From contig NZ_JQKV01000002.1 in assembly GCF_000746205.1 (NCBI RefSeq), forward strand, positions 558,001 to 622,000: a stretch of DNA of 64,000 nucleotides. The letters are read 5' to 3'. The position numbers and the translations under genes are program-made. Positions 9,234-15,889 of this stretch are shown here, piece by piece; position 1 is the stretch's first letter; the number at the start of each line of letters is the position of its first letter. Source of the DNA: Halorubrum sp. BV1 (lineage in GTDB: Archaea > Halobacteriota > Halobacteria > Halobacteriales > Haloferacaceae). The notes beneath the pieces are model-generated. The model saw nothing but the letters and a program-made list of their open reading frames with translations, made no database searches and was not told where the DNA came from.

Positions 9234-10139
9234 GTGTCGGCGATGACGGGAGACGGAGCGAGCGCCGGTGCCTCGGCGTTCGACGGACCGGCGACACGCG
9301 GGAAGTCGGCGGTGCTCGCGACGGACCTTTCGACGGCCAGCGAGTCGATGATCGAGTCCGAGACGGGGCTGAACTGTCTCGCTCGGATCGGCGTCGACCG
9401 GATCCACCTCGTCACGGTCGTTCCCTCGAACGTGCACTCGGGGATGCCGGGAATGAAGTTCCAAGAACGGCGGAAGAACGCGCTCCAGCGCTATCAGTCG
9501 CGGGTCGAAGACGCGGGATTCACCGTCGAGACGCACGTCGTCCGAGGGACGCCACACCGGCGGATAAACGGGATCGCCGACTCGGTCGCCGCCGACCTGA
9601 TCCTGGTGGGGTCACGGGGGAAGAGCCCGCTCGAAAACCGCGTCATCGGATCGACGGCGCGGAACCTCGCGCGGACGGCCGTCGTTCCGCTGCTCGTCGA
9701 TCGGATCGAGCGCGGGGTCGACGATCCCGACACGATCCGGCGGCACCTGTTCGAGCGGACGCTGTTCGCCACCGACTTCTCCGAGAACGCCGAGCGCGCG
9801 TTTCGGGCGTTCGAGTACCTCCGGCACGCGACCGCCGAAGTGACGCTCGTGCACGTCGAGTCGCCGAAAGACGACGCCGGTGAGGACCCCGAATCACAGC
9901 TGTCAGAGCTGGCGACACGACTCGACGAGTGGGACATCGACACCCGAACCGAGGTCAGGCGCGGCGACCCGGCCGACGAGATACTCGCCGCCGAAGAAAC
10001 GCACGACCCGAGTACCCTCCTCCTCGGATCGCGCGGGCAGAGCCGTCTCCGGCGGCTGCTTCTCGGCAGCGTCTCAGAGGAGGTGGTCGCGCGAGCAACC
10101 GGGAACGTGTTCCTCGTTCCGCCGCCGCGGTCCGCGTAG
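9234..10139 (+). CDS. Tandem-domain universal stress protein (UspA family)
   Basis: Two complete Usp domains (about 20-155 and 175-300). Both carry the ATP-binding G-2x-G-9x-G(S/T) pattern: GSRGKSPLENRVIGST in the first and GSRGQSRLRRLLLGS in the second. Cytosolic; Usp proteins of this kind are linked to stress survival, with nucleotide binding but no defined reaction. The start used is GTG 9234; ATG 9243 three codons in is equally possible. Confidence 0.85.
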   Translation: MSAMTGDGASAGASAFDGPATRGKSAVLATDLSTASESMIESETGLNCLARIGVDRIHLVTVVPSNVHSGMPGMKFQERRKNALQRYQSRVEDAGFTVETHVVRGTPHRRINGIADSVAADLILVGSRGKSPLENRVIGSTARNLARTAVVPLLVDRIERGVDDPDTIRRHLFERTLFATDFSENAERAFRAFEYLRHATAEVTLVHVESPKDDAGEDPESQLSELATRLDEWDIDTRTEVRRGDPADEILAAEETHDPSTLLLGSRGQSRLRRLLLGSVSEEVVARATGNVFLVPPPRSA

Positions 10140-10167
10140 CGTCTCCCCCGCGGCGCATGCGATCGTC

Positions 10168-10233
10168 GATCCGCGTTGACGCGGTCTCCGATCAACGTTG
10201 ACGCGGTCTCCCATCAGCGTCGATCCGGTCTCC
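10168..10233. repeat. Three tandem imperfect 22-bp repeats
   Basis: Units 10168-10189, 10190-10211 and 10212-10233 share the core CGTTGACGCGGTCTCC (third unit diverged to CGTCGATCCGGTCTCC). They end about 95 bp before the TrmB-like regulator gene. Each unit is two helical turns, so they could be stacked protein sites, but no function is shown. Confidence 0.7.
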
Positions 10234-10327
10234 CGTGTGCCGGACACACCGGTTATCAGAACGCAGCACAATTGTATTATTCACACACAAGCCTTTTACG
10301 CGCGTACGCCGTACTCATGGTAAGACA

Positions 10328-10726
10328 ATGCCAGACTCTCTGTCCGAACAGCTCCAGAGCGACATGCGGTGTGAGGGGCTCTTGGAGTGTTTTCACGGGC
10401 TCAAACCGCTCGACCGAGAATGTTTCTCCGTGCTCGTCGAGAACGATGACCCCATGACCATCGACGCCGTCGCTGAGGCGGTCGACCGCGAGCGCTCGAC
10501 CGCCTACCGCTCGGTCCAGCGGCTCTTACAGACCGGCTTCATCACCAAAGAGCAGATCAACTACGATCAGGGCGGCTACTACCACGTCTACTCGCCGACC
10601 GATCCCGAGAAGATCACGAACGAGATGCAGCGGATGCTCAACGACTGGTACGCGAAGATGGGCCAGCTCATCCGCGAGTTCGAAGAGAAGTACGACCAGG
10701 CCGAGCCGCCGCAGGCGTCGAGCTAG
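10328..10726 (+). CDS. TrmB-like helix-turn-helix transcriptional regulator
   Basis: 132 residues. An N-terminal winged helix (about 28-85: TIDAVAEAVDRERSTAYRSVQRLLQTGFITKEQ) is followed by a wing-like YYHVYSPTD strand and a C-terminal helix (KITNEMQRMLNDWYAKMGQLIREFEEKY) that would dimerise as a coiled coil. Start at ATG 10328; an AT-rich stretch CACAATTGTATTATTC lies 45-60 bp upstream. The class is clear; the regulated genes are not. Confidence 0.75.
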   Translation: MPDSLSEQLQSDMRCEGLLECFHGLKPLDRECFSVLVENDDPMTIDAVAEAVDRERSTAYRSVQRLLQTGFITKEQINYDQGGYYHVYSPTDPEKITNEMQRMLNDWYAKMGQLIREFEEKYDQAEPPQASS

Positions 10727-10820
10727 CGGCGGCCCGGACAACGCCTGCCGCTATCGCGGACGCGACACACCCTTTGCCGGCCGGGACGGACTTATTGAGC
10801 GGACGCCCCTCGCCTCGTGC

Positions 10821-11249
10821 ATGATCGAACTCTCGCGTGGGGTCTACGACGACATCGTATATCACGCGTACAGCGGTGGAGCAGCCGAGATCTGCGGCAT
10901 GCTCGCCGGCACACGCGGCGACGGCGACGAGCCGAGCGTCGTCACCGAGACCTACGAGGCGGAGAACGTCGCGGAGACGCCGGAGATACGGTACCTCATC
11001 GACCCCGAAGAGCAGCTCGAGCTGATCGAAGCGGTCGAAGCCGACGGCCACGATCTGGTCGGCTTCTACCACTCGCATCCGACGGGGCCGACGCACCCGA
11101 GCGAGACGGACGCGGCGCGGGCGACGTGGCCCGACCGCTCGTACGTCATCTGTGCGCTCGACGGTTACCCGTTCGTCGGCTCGTGGCGCTGGCGCGGCGA
11201 CGATGAGGGGTTCGACCAGGAGATGGTCGCGGTGCGGGGCGAGCGGTAA
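10821..11249 (+). CDS. JAMM/MPN+ metalloprotease, probable desampylase (HvJAMM1-like)
   Basis: 142 residues forming a single MPN domain. The JAMM zinc motif is complete: E23 in AAEICGMLAG, then H84-S-H86 followed by seven residues, S94 and D97. The size and the ICGMLAG/GFYHSHPTGP context match the haloarchaeal desampylase characterised in Haloferax, which removes ubiquitin-like SAMP proteins from targets and from linear precursors. Starts at ATG 10821. No SAMP gene is adjacent, but sulfur-transfer genes follow at 11814. Confidence 0.85.
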   Translation: MIELSRGVYDDIVYHAYSGGAAEICGMLAGTRGDGDEPSVVTETYEAENVAETPEIRYLIDPEEQLELIEAVEADGHDLVGFYHSHPTGPTHPSETDAARATWPDRSYVICALDGYPFVGSWRWRGDDEGFDQEMVAVRGER

Positions 11250-11813
11250 CGCGGAAACGGGTACGCCGGCTGGGTATCTCTCACCGAGCCGCTGCCCACT
11301 ATACCAAGGGGCAGTCGCTCAGAACGACGTGAGCGACGCTTCGGCTGCCCCTTTGTGTCTCTCCCTGCACAGCACCGCAACCGCACCTCACGCCTCCCCA
11401 ACCTCGTCGCTGACGGCAGCAGCCGCCAGCGACTCCCTCGTGCGGTGCCATTCGCGGCCACCCTCGGCGGCCGCTCACGGGCACGCGCCACCGCAATGGT
11501 TTACTTACGAACTGTCGCCGCTGACACTCTCGTTTCGTAGATGTGATATCACTCTCACCGATCGCGTGGGGAAACGCGGAAACGTCGAACGGTCCGAGCG
11601 TCGGGGCGCAGTCGCTCGCTTCGATCTCGGGGTCGGAGTCGTCGACGACGTACTCGCTCAGACGTCCCGTAGGTCACAGCCTGATGAGAATCCGACGGAA
11701 ACGGCGGCCTCGGGAGTCGTCACGGGCGACGTCGGTCGGATCGACCGTCAGATATACGGGAGAACTCTGCCGGTCACGTAACCCGTTAACCGGCGAGCGG
11801 CCTATCGGAGCCC
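11250..11813. other. 564-bp gene-free spacer; possible dispersed repeat
   Basis: No convincing coding region on either strand; all long readings are Ser/Arg/Ala-rich shadows. It contains a strong two-part hairpin (11306-11353) and an Ala/Ser/Pro-encoding stretch up to about 11500 that resembles intergenic repeats I recall from Halorubrum-type genomes. The latter is memory, not a search result. Confidence 0.5.
11306..11353. ncRNA. Two-part inverted repeat, candidate structured RNA or repeat element
   Basis: AAGGGGCAG (11306-11314) pairs perfectly with CTGCCCCTT (11345-11353), and the next block TCGCTCA (11315-11321) pairs with TGAGCGA (11330-11336). This gives a 16-bp stem with an 8-nt loop and a one-sided 8-nt bulge. 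It lies 57 bp after the desampylase stop codon. It could be a terminator-like or repeat-borne hairpin. Confidence 0.4.
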
Positions 11814-12113
11814 ATGAGCCACCCCTCGTGGGACGACGTCGTCGAGACGCCGGACGAACTCGACGACGAGACGGCAGAGGCACTGCTCGAAGGAGCGACG
11901 GAGGTACAGGACCTGACCGGCGAGGCGTGTCCGTATCCGCAGGTCGAGGCGGAGAAAGCCGTCGCCGGGCTCTCTCCGGCCGACGTGCTCGTCCAGAAGA
12001 CGGACTGCGTTCCGAACAGCGAGAACGTTTCGAAGGCGGTCAGCGACGACGCCACAGCGACGGTGTGGAAGTCGGGCGACGGTCGCTGCCGGAGCCTCCT
12101 GCGGAAGAACTGA
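11814..12113 (+). CDS. TusA/SirA-family sulfur carrier protein
   Basis: 99 residues; a TusA fold at about 29-99 after an acidic N-terminal extension. The active-site motif CPYPQVEAEKA is present (C-P-x-P), whose Cys carries persulfide sulfur. Two further Cys (DCVPNSEN and GRCRSL) are unusual. It ends two bases before the rhodanese start, so the two are almost certainly co-expressed and may pass sulfur between them, for example toward tRNA thiolation or other sulfur-containing products. Acidic residues such as DELDDETAEALLE fit a halophile. Confidence 0.82.
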   Translation: MSHPSWDDVVETPDELDDETAEALLEGATEVQDLTGEACPYPQVEAEKAVAGLSPADVLVQKTDCVPNSENVSKAVSDDATATVWKSGDGRCRSLLRKN

Positions 12114-12115
12114 TC

Positions 12116-12451
12116 ATGGTTGAGGAACTCACCCCCGACGAAGTCAACGAGCGCGTCCAGGCGGGCGATATCCGCGTCATCGACACGCGCTCGCCCGAGC
12201 AGTACGAGCGGGGCCACATCCCCGGCGCGATCAACGTTCCGCTTGGCGATCTCCCGTCGCGCATCTCCGACATCGACTGGGACGACACGGACGTGGTCTG
12301 TGCCTGCCCCGTCGGGCAGTCGTCGAAGCAGGCCGCGATGCTGATTCAGAGCTACGAGGGCGTCGAAGCGGACGTGCTCGTCGCGAGCATGGCCGGCGGG
12401 TACGAGGAGTGGGAGTTCGAGTTGGAGACTGGACCGGCCGCCGACGCGTGA
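12116..12451 (+). CDS. Single-domain rhodanese (sulfurtransferase)
   Basis: 111 residues. Rhodanese elements: VIDTRSPEQYERGHIPGAINVPLG (in two blocks near 21-45) and the catalytic loop CPVGQSSKQA near 64, where the Cys forms persulfide; a second Cys two residues before the loop (CAC) could resolve it. Start ATG 12116, two bases after the TusA stop. Role inferred: sulfur donation to the adjacent TusA-like carrier. Confidence 0.85.
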   Translation: MVEELTPDEVNERVQAGDIRVIDTRSPEQYERGHIPGAINVPLGDLPSRISDIDWDDTDVVCACPVGQSSKQAAMLIQSYEGVEADVLVASMAGGYEEWEFELETGPAADA

Positions 12452-12614
12452 GCGGCTCGCGGTGACGACCCCGCGCCGGCCTGCGATGGCACCGTGACCG
12501 TTCGGTGGCGACGTTGAGACTCCCCGGCTCAGGTATCCGTCTCGGCCGTTTCTGCTCAGCAGTTCACAGCTGGTTGCTCAGTCACCACGGTATTTCACGC
12601 GTGATTTGGATTCG

Positions 12615-12637
12615 ACGGTTGAACGCCAACCGTTTTG
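12615..12637 (+). terminator. Hairpin followed by T-run
   Basis: ACGGTTG (12615-12621) and CAACCGT (12627-12633) form a perfect 7-bp stem with a 5-nt loop, followed by TTTTG. It sits 164 bp after the rhodanese stop and 79 bp before the next gene, so it could instead be an operator of that gene. Confidence 0.4.
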
Positions 12638-12711
12638 CCCGCTACCTACCTCAATTGAAGTGTCTCGGTCGACGAGCACGTCGCACCGGCCGTGTGTACA
12701 GATAGTAACGC

Positions 12712-12999
12712 ATGCCACTCGCTCAACTCCTCGAACAATACGTCAGCCTAGGCATCTTCGTCCTCGCTTCGGGGCTCAGTGTCCTCAGCTTCCTCGCATG
12801 GCGGCGAGAACGTGCTCGTCGTATGTGGATCGTTACGCTCGGGTACGCGATGTTCGCAGTCTACGGGCTCATCGTGTTTCTCGAGTATCCGCTGCTCCCG
12901 TATGTCCCGTACGCGACACTCGAACTGGTCGAACACGGGAGTGCAATCCTGATACTCGGTGGCCTCATGGCGTTTTTCGTCGCTTTGACCCGGGACTGA
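12712..12999 (+). CDS. Three-helix membrane protein, DUF7521-like
   Basis: 95 residues with about three transmembrane helices (8-27, 38-58, 70-92) and a short Arg-rich loop ERARRMW. Its stop is three bases before the start of a two-domain winged-helix regulator. I recall that haloarchaea often pair such small membrane proteins with regulators of this type, so it may be a membrane-side sensor or partner; that role is inference. Start ATG 12712. Confidence 0.65.
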   Translation: MPLAQLLEQYVSLGIFVLASGLSVLSFLAWRRERARRMWIVTLGYAMFAVYGLIVFLEYPLLPYVPYATLELVEHGSAILILGGLMAFFVALTRD

Positions 13000-13002
13000 G
13001 CA

Positions 13003-13524
13003 ATGTCGGACCCGGATCTCGAATTGGCCTCTCGGCGGGAAATCTACCAGCGAATAGCCGATACGCCCGGGATTCACTTTCGCGCGCTCCTTGACGATCT
13101 TGCGTACGCACAGGGGACGCTCCAGTACCAGCTCAGATGGCTCGCCGACGAGGATCTGATCGACGTCTCGGACGACGGCAAGTATACGCGATACTATCCG
13201 GCTGCCGAGTTCGACGACGCCGATCGAACAGTGATGAACGCGCTGCGCCGGGAATACAGTCGCCGCATCCTCGCACACCTTCTCACGGACGGTCCGCTCT
13301 CGACGACCGAACTCAGCGACCGGCTCGACAAGGCGCAATCGACGGTCTCGTGGCATCTATCTACACTCGCCGAGGCCGACCTCGTCACGAAAGAGCGGGA
13401 CGGCCGGAGCGTCGTCTACGAGGTCAGCGATCCCGATCGAGTCAGATACCTCTACACGGTTCACCGGCGCTCGTTTACAGACAGGGCTGTCGACCGCATC
13501 CTAGGCCTCTGGGACAGCTACTAA
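13003..13524 (+). CDS. Transcriptional regulator with two tandem winged-helix domains
   Basis: 173 residues. First winged helix about 8-63 (RREIYQRIADTPGIHFRALLDDL, wing KYTRYYP); second about 80-150 with an ArsR/MarR-like recognition region STTELSDRLDKAQSTVSWHLSTLAEADLV and wing RDGRSVVYEV. Both domains look intact. Co-transcribed with the upstream membrane protein. Its stop overlaps by 4 bp the stop of the convergent ferric-reductase-like gene, so it could regulate that operon, but nothing in the sequence proves it. Confidence 0.82.
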   Translation: MSDPDLELASRREIYQRIADTPGIHFRALLDDLAYAQGTLQYQLRWLADEDLIDVSDDGKYTRYYPAAEFDDADRTVMNALRREYSRRILAHLLTDGPLSTTELSDRLDKAQSTVSWHLSTLAEADLVTKERDGRSVVYEVSDPDRVRYLYTVHRRSFTDRAVDRILGLWDSY

Positions 13525-14063
13525 CCCGAAGTCGGGTTCGGCGAGTCTCTTCGAAGCACCAGCAGGCGCAACAGGAGCACGTACACGAGAAACGCCACCG
13601 AGGGGCCCAGCAGTGGACGGACGAGTCCCGTCAGATCAGTCCCGATTGCGGCTGCGTGAATTGTCCCGAAGGCGAATCCGACGTACGCGAACGAGTGGAC
13701 GACGCGCGGGCCCCAGGGGCGCTGGAAGCGTTTTGCGTCAGTAAAGCCCAGCACCGCGACGACGAGCACAAGTAGCGCCCCCGCACCCACGGCGACGCCC
13801 CCGAGAAAGTACGGCATCGAGTATGCCGGCGCTGGAACCTGTCCGGTGACGACGAACCACGCATCGAGTACACCGAGCCCCGCGTGTAGCAGCGTGACGA
13901 TCATCGCGAATGCGGACAGTTCGATGTGGACACGTCGGGCAGCCTCGTGGAGCACGCCGAACGACTCCGTGTTATAGAACATGCCCGTGAGAACCGCCAG
14001 ATACAACGCCGGATACGTCACGAGTGCGGCACCTCGATCGAGGAGCCAAACGAGCTGTGACAT
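13521..14063 (-). CDS. Ferric-reductase-like transmembrane protein, probable two-haem b electron conduit
   Basis: 180 residues, about five transmembrane helices (12-30, 46-72, 84-107, 121-140, 150-170). Two helices carry histidine pairs in exact NOX/ferric-reductase spacing: H46 and H60 (13 between) and H123 and H136 (12 between), which would hold two b haems stacked across the membrane. There is no FAD/NADPH domain, so electrons must come from or go to separate proteins. Start ATG 14063 shares one base with the stop of the upstream gene (TAATG), implying coupling; the longer reading to 14147 overlaps that gene and has an Arg-rich start. Last gene of a four-gene minus-strand operon. Confidence 0.78.
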   Translation of the reverse strand: MSQLVWLLDRGAALVTYPALYLAVLTGMFYNTESFGVLHEAARRVHIELSAFAMIVTLLHAGLGVLDAWFVVTGQVPAPAYSMPYFLGGVAVGAGALLVLVVAVLGFTDAKRFQRPWGPRVVHSFAYVGFAFGTIHAAAIGTDLTGLVRPLLGPSVAFLVYVLLLRLLVLRRDSPNPTSG

Positions 14064-14350
14064 TACGATGCCCCCGTCGTTTCGACGACGTCGGGACAGC
14101 CGTCCGCGTCTTGGAACCCGTTCGCCGCTTCCGGTCGTGTCGGACACCTATCGTCAGCGTCAGTGATGCCATCTCCATCGTAATCGGCAGGGGCCTGTCG
14201 CGTCGAAACGGTTTGATCGACGAGGTCGCTTTGTTTTTGTTCGGTCGCTTGGGCGGCACGCACGTCTCCGATCTGCCAGAGAGCAGGGACGACCACCACT
14301 AAGACGACGATCGCCACGACGGTGATTCGTTGCTTATGTGTCCAAGACAT
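14063..14350 (-). CDS. Small membrane-anchored thrombospondin-3-type protein with C-terminal TGAS, candidate flavinylation target
   Basis: 95 residues. Residues 1-8 are polar and basic, 9-25 a single membrane helix (VVAIVVLVVVVPALW), so the rest should lie outside. Residues 57-86 are a calcium-binding TSP3-like repeat (DYDGDGITDADDRCP ... DADGCPD) with C69 and C85 able to form a disulfide. The protein ends VVETTGAS: T92-G93-A94-S95 fits the [S/T]GA[S/T] core to which ApbE links FMN. The canonical Asp three residues before the Thr is Val here; D87 lies two further upstream. The gene overlaps ApbE by 17 bp upstream and the haem protein by 1 bp downstream. Start ATG 14350. Confidence 0.65.
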   Translation of the reverse strand: MSWTHKQRITVVAIVVLVVVVPALWQIGDVRAAQATEQKQSDLVDQTVSTRQAPADYDGDGITDADDRCPTRPEAANGFQDADGCPDVVETTGAS

Positions 14351-15203
14351 GTGTCTCAAAGCCATCTGTCGTATGAAAAACGCCATCGTGGATGATGAGC
14401 GCCTCCAGACCCTCCCATTCTGACGCTACTTCGCGTGCCTCGGCAAGCGGGAGTGCTGCGAGGGTCGTCGCTACGGCGTCGGCTTCCATGCAGTCTCGGC
14501 GCGCCACGACGGTGACGGATTCGTGACGTGACCCGAGTGATTCGGTCGTCGGATCGTAGACGTGGTCAGTGCCGTTTCGCGACCGTCGGTATCCGCCCGA
14601 TGTTGCGACGTACCAGTCCGTGTCTAGGATCTTCAGCGGCGTGTCGCTACCGTACGGGCTCTCAATGGCGACCGGACCCGTCGGTGGAGACATATCCCCA
14701 CCACCGCTGACGAACCCGCGTCGACCACCACCGCCGAGTGCCTCGCTGGCTTGGTCGACAATGTACCCCTTAGCGAGGCCATTGAGGTCAACTTCGACGT
14801 TGGTAGTTACGTGTGATCCGCTGATTCGGACAGTTCCGGTCGCGAACTCTCTTGGTGGTGTGTCGCGGTCACCGCACAGGAACGTTTTGAGGTCGTGTTC
14901 GACGCGGCCTTGACGAATATCGAACACCCCGTCGGTCCGATCGTTGTATTCGAGCCCTCGGCGGACGATACGCGCGATGTGGTCGTCCGCGACCTCTCCG
15001 TCGCGGTTGAGCTGGCTGACGGCACTCGCCTCATCGAACGCGTTCAGATGTCCTTCGAGTGATTCAGCCGTTTCTCTGGCCGCGGTTGTCGCAGTCTCAG
15101 CTCGGATCCCCGTCGCCTGAATCCGAAACGTCGTATCACAACACTCGAACTCGCGGTGTGAGTTCCCGAACCGTTCGTACGCCGAGGCGAGCGATCCCAT
15201 CAT
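14334..15203 (-). CDS. apbE: ApbE-family FAD:protein FMN transferase
   Basis: Transfers FMN from FAD to a Thr/Ser of a target protein. About 289 residues. Family blocks are present: VDLNGLAKGYIVDQ (near 140), the SGGGDM turn (near 166), DWYVATSGGYRRSRNG followed by HVYDPTT (near 196-215), and the metal-binding MEADAVATTLAALP near 238. No signal peptide is visible, whereas many bacterial ApbE are exported; this is a point to explain if its target is extracellular. Start: ATG 15203 chosen; GTG 15212 overlaps the preceding stop and ATG 15200 is also possible. Sits between the acidic repeat protein and the TGAS protein. Confidence 0.85.
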   Translation of the reverse strand: MMGSLASAYERFGNSHREFECCDTTFRIQATGIRAETATTAARETAESLEGHLNAFDEASAVSQLNRDGEVADDHIARIVRRGLEYNDRTDGVFDIRQGRVEHDLKTFLCGDRDTPPREFATGTVRISGSHVTTNVEVDLNGLAKGYIVDQASEALGGGGRRGFVSGGGDMSPPTGPVAIESPYGSDTPLKILDTDWYVATSGGYRRSRNGTDHVYDPTTESLGSRHESVTVVARRDCMEADAVATTLAALPLAEAREVASEWEGLEALIIHDGVFHTTDGFETHVLDT

Positions 15204-15208
15204 TCCGG

Positions 15209-15616
15209 TCACTCGTCCTCTTCGTATTCTTCCTCGTACTCCTCGTCGTCTTCATACTCCTCGTCGTCTGCATCTTCGTACTCCTCGTCGTCTTCATACT
15301 CCTCGTCGTCTGCATCTTCGTACTCCCCGTCATCTGCATCTTCGTACTCCTCGTCGTCTTCATACTCCCCGTGTTCCTCACTCTCGTAGCCGGACTGGGT
15401 CTGGACTGCCGGCGTGAACTCCTGATTCGGTGTCGGCGCATCCGCAGCGGCCTGTTGTGCGGCGTCCGACGCCGTCGAACCGGGTGAGTCAGGTTGCTCG
15501 CCAGCCTGCGCGAGGCCGCCACCGGGCAACACAAGCGCCCCGACGACACCGGCCGTAAGGAGTGCACCGACGAGCGTGAAGGCGACGAGTTTGTTCTTGG
15601 GGACCGGAACGCGCAT
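15209..15616 (-). CDS. Membrane-anchored protein with acidic EYEDDE repeats
   Basis: 135 residues. N-terminus MRVPVPKNK then a hydrophobic helix (10-32) ending GGGLAQAG, either an uncleaved anchor or a signal peptide. A Ser/Ala/Pro linker (38-75) follows. The last 60 residues are almost only Glu, Asp and Tyr in a repeating EYEDDEEYEDADD pattern. The DNA is correspondingly repetitive. It is the first gene of the flavin-haem operon. No family recognised; the tail could bind cations or tether partners through charge and Tyr, which is speculation. Confidence 0.7.
   Translation of the reverse strand: MRVPVPKNKLVAFTLVGALLTAGVVGALVLPGGGLAQAGEQPDSPGSTASDAAQQAAADAPTPNQEFTPAVQTQSGYESEEHGEYEDDEEYEDADDGEYEDADDEEYEDDEEYEDADDEEYEDDEEYEEEYEEDE
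15212..15385. repeat. In-gene tandem repeat encoding the EYEDDE tail
   Basis: About four partial copies of a unit of up to 42 bp, built from the alternating blocks TCGTCGTCTTCATACTCC and TCGTCGTCTGCATCTTCG on the plus strand. Copy number is likely to vary between strains because the units are nearly identical. Confidence 0.75.
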
Positions 15617-15889
15617 AACTAGCTACCCCTCGGGTTAGAACCGCTATCTTCGACGAGTCGATCGTTGCATTCTGCCATTACAGATGGAGGGTTGAGACAG
15701 CCGTAGTAAGCCGTTCGCGTCCAACCCTCGAATCTTCGTACAGCTATCGAATCGGTTCTGAGTGTGAGGTGAGTTCTGCGTGTGTCTGTGACGTCGGTAT
15801 GAATTGTCAGAAGCACCCCTCAGCGGTCGGCTGTGTCACATCCACCACCCACAGGACGACTCGGATCCGGGTTCGGGGGCTGTACCTCG
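15617..15889. other. 273-bp spacer with no recognised gene
   Basis: Lies between the P-type ATPase stop and the start of the flavin-haem operon, all on the minus strand. It should hold the operon promoter if the ATPase is a separate transcript, but no clear TATA-like box was seen close to 15616. Confidence 0.4.

Noticed and set aside
7683..9557. Very long minus-strand reading across the ABC permease, ATPase and UspA start
   Set aside because: Covers three well-supported plus-strand genes and has no recognisable family pattern.
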